Shown here: piece after piece, positions 63,179-64,000 of the stretch
Layout of the letters: each line of letters begins with the position of its first letter
Numbering within the stretch: the stretch's first letter is position 1
Assembly: GCA_013400155.1 (NCBI GenBank)
Contig: VXBM01000009.1
Span: 945,322-1,009,321, forward strand
DNA from: Helopsaltes ochotensis
Taxonomy: Eukaryota > Chordata > Aves > Passeriformes > Locustellidae
DNA length: 64,000 nt
Reading direction: 5' to 3'
The notes under the pieces: generated by a model
What the model was told of the DNA's origin: nothing
Seen by the model: only the letters and a program-made list of their open reading frames with translations
Database searches by the model: none
Made by a program: the position numbers and the translations under genes

Positions 63179-63966
63179 CAGCTTAAGGAGAACAAAATCA
63201 CCACCCCAATGTGACCAATAGGGCCAAGATGAAGGGTTTAGACTACCCCGGTAAAAGAATTGCATGATCTATTTGGATTTCAGACACTCAAAGCAAATAC
63301 AACCTCCAAATTCTTCTATCATGTCTGCTATCTTGCAATTATTATTATTTATAAAAGATCTTGGGTTTATCCCTTTGCTGTAGTGGGATATTTGTGAAAT
63401 CTCTTTTATTTTTTCTTGCAGAGGAAAGAGAAAAGTATTTCATGCCACTTCTGTACCAGAACTTGCCCTTTTTATTTTTCAATTATTCTTTCATCAGCTG
63501 TTTCCTGAGACTTGATTCCATATTAAAAGAAAGTTGAATTCTATCTCTTCTGCTGATGACATTCTGCTCTATGCTTGTGTTTATTTAGCCTAAAGCACCA
63601 AAATCAGTACTTTCTTCTACGTGATGTACATAGCAGACAACCACTTTTGTGATGAACTAAATAAACAAGAAGTTCCTGGAAAGACAGCTGCAGGATGTGT
63701 CTGGACTGTTTTGATCACTTTGTTTAGTTTCTTTGAGCTAAAGTTTTCCATTACTGGGCTTATTTGACAAATAAGAAATAAATTTAGTAACTTGATATTA
63801 TAACACGATAGTCTTTCTGGAGCCTGTGAAGAAGCATATACCTTTCAGTGACCTTTCTATTATAAAATATTTTCTGTTGGGGCAATGAGATTTCACTGGG
63901 CTGGACTTGACTTACCCTTAAGGTTTGAACACTGCAATTTCTGCATGTGGCAGCATATGAAATTTA
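63179..63966. other. Non-coding DNA, nothing recognised
   Basis: No element, exon or RNA gene recognised before the CR1 at the window edge. Confidence 0.5.
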
Positions 63967-64000
63967 ACCTGGACAGGCTGGGAAGTTGGGCAGAGGGAAA
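63967..64000 (+). mobile_element. CR1 LINE, entering at the right edge
   Basis: acctggacaggctgggaagt followed by tgggcagagggaaa is the CR1 ORF2 phrase encoding DLDRLE-WAEGN, just after the RT catalytic box. The left end is therefore a 5' truncation point at about 63967, and the rest of the copy lies beyond the window. Confidence 0.82.

Noticed and set aside
1..64000. CRISPR arrays, tRNA genes, rRNA and operons
   Set aside because: Searched by eye; no spaced identical repeats, no tRNA B-box with a cloverleaf, and no dense same-strand coding were seen.

Overview
The window looks like a piece of a bird nuclear chromosome. It is AT-rich, has no bacterial-style gene packing, and its recognisable repeats are almost all CR1 LINEs plus solo LTRs of avian endogenous retroviruses. 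No Alu, L1 or B1-type repeats were seen. The CR1 3' ends carry the degenerate 8-bp tail typical of bird CR1, and one LTR matches the layout of the common avian ERVL LTR. Bird is an inference; a crocodilian or turtle is the main alternative because these also carry CR1.

I find no convincing protein-coding gene, tRNA, rRNA or CRISPR. The longest open frames are antisense CR1, homopolymer translations or unremarkable AT-rich frames. The window is best read as intergenic sequence or part of a very large intron.

Layout. 0-8 kb: AT-rich DNA with three old CR1 fragments (3.2, 4.4 and 6.4 kb), a pure run of 57 A at 2.07 kb and small direct repeats. 8-11.4 kb: nothing recognised. 11.46-12.95 kb: a CR1 mosaic of three pieces with alternating orientation. 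12.95-13.76 kb: a GC-richer stretch ending in a promoter-like / first-exon-like arrangement. 13.8-20.5 kb: mostly blank, with one probable ancient repeat at 17.2 kb. 20.5-21.1 kb: a CR1 3' end. 24.57-25.55 kb: a CR1 interrupted by a 604-bp insertion that holds a minus-strand retroviral LTR. 27.5-28.5 kb: a small open frame with a signal-peptide look and, facing it, a TATA/ATG/splice-donor arrangement. 28.5-40.2 kb: mostly blank. 40.25-41.17 kb: a solo ERVL LTR with a perfect 5-bp target duplication, itself interrupted by a minus-strand class II type solo LTR with a perfect 6-bp target duplication. 49.59-49.87 kb: a relative of that inner LTR, also with a 6-bp target duplication. 55.9-57.1 kb: a long ancient CR1 ORF2 remnant. 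57.8-59 kb: a series of poly-T runs. The far right end enters another CR1.

The elements give a partial relative history. The ancient CR1 copies come first, then CR1 copies closer to the bird consensus, then LTR insertions, one of which landed in a CR1 and another inside an older LTR. The possible exons and promoters are weak candidates from motif order only. I saw no evidence of a new biological system.
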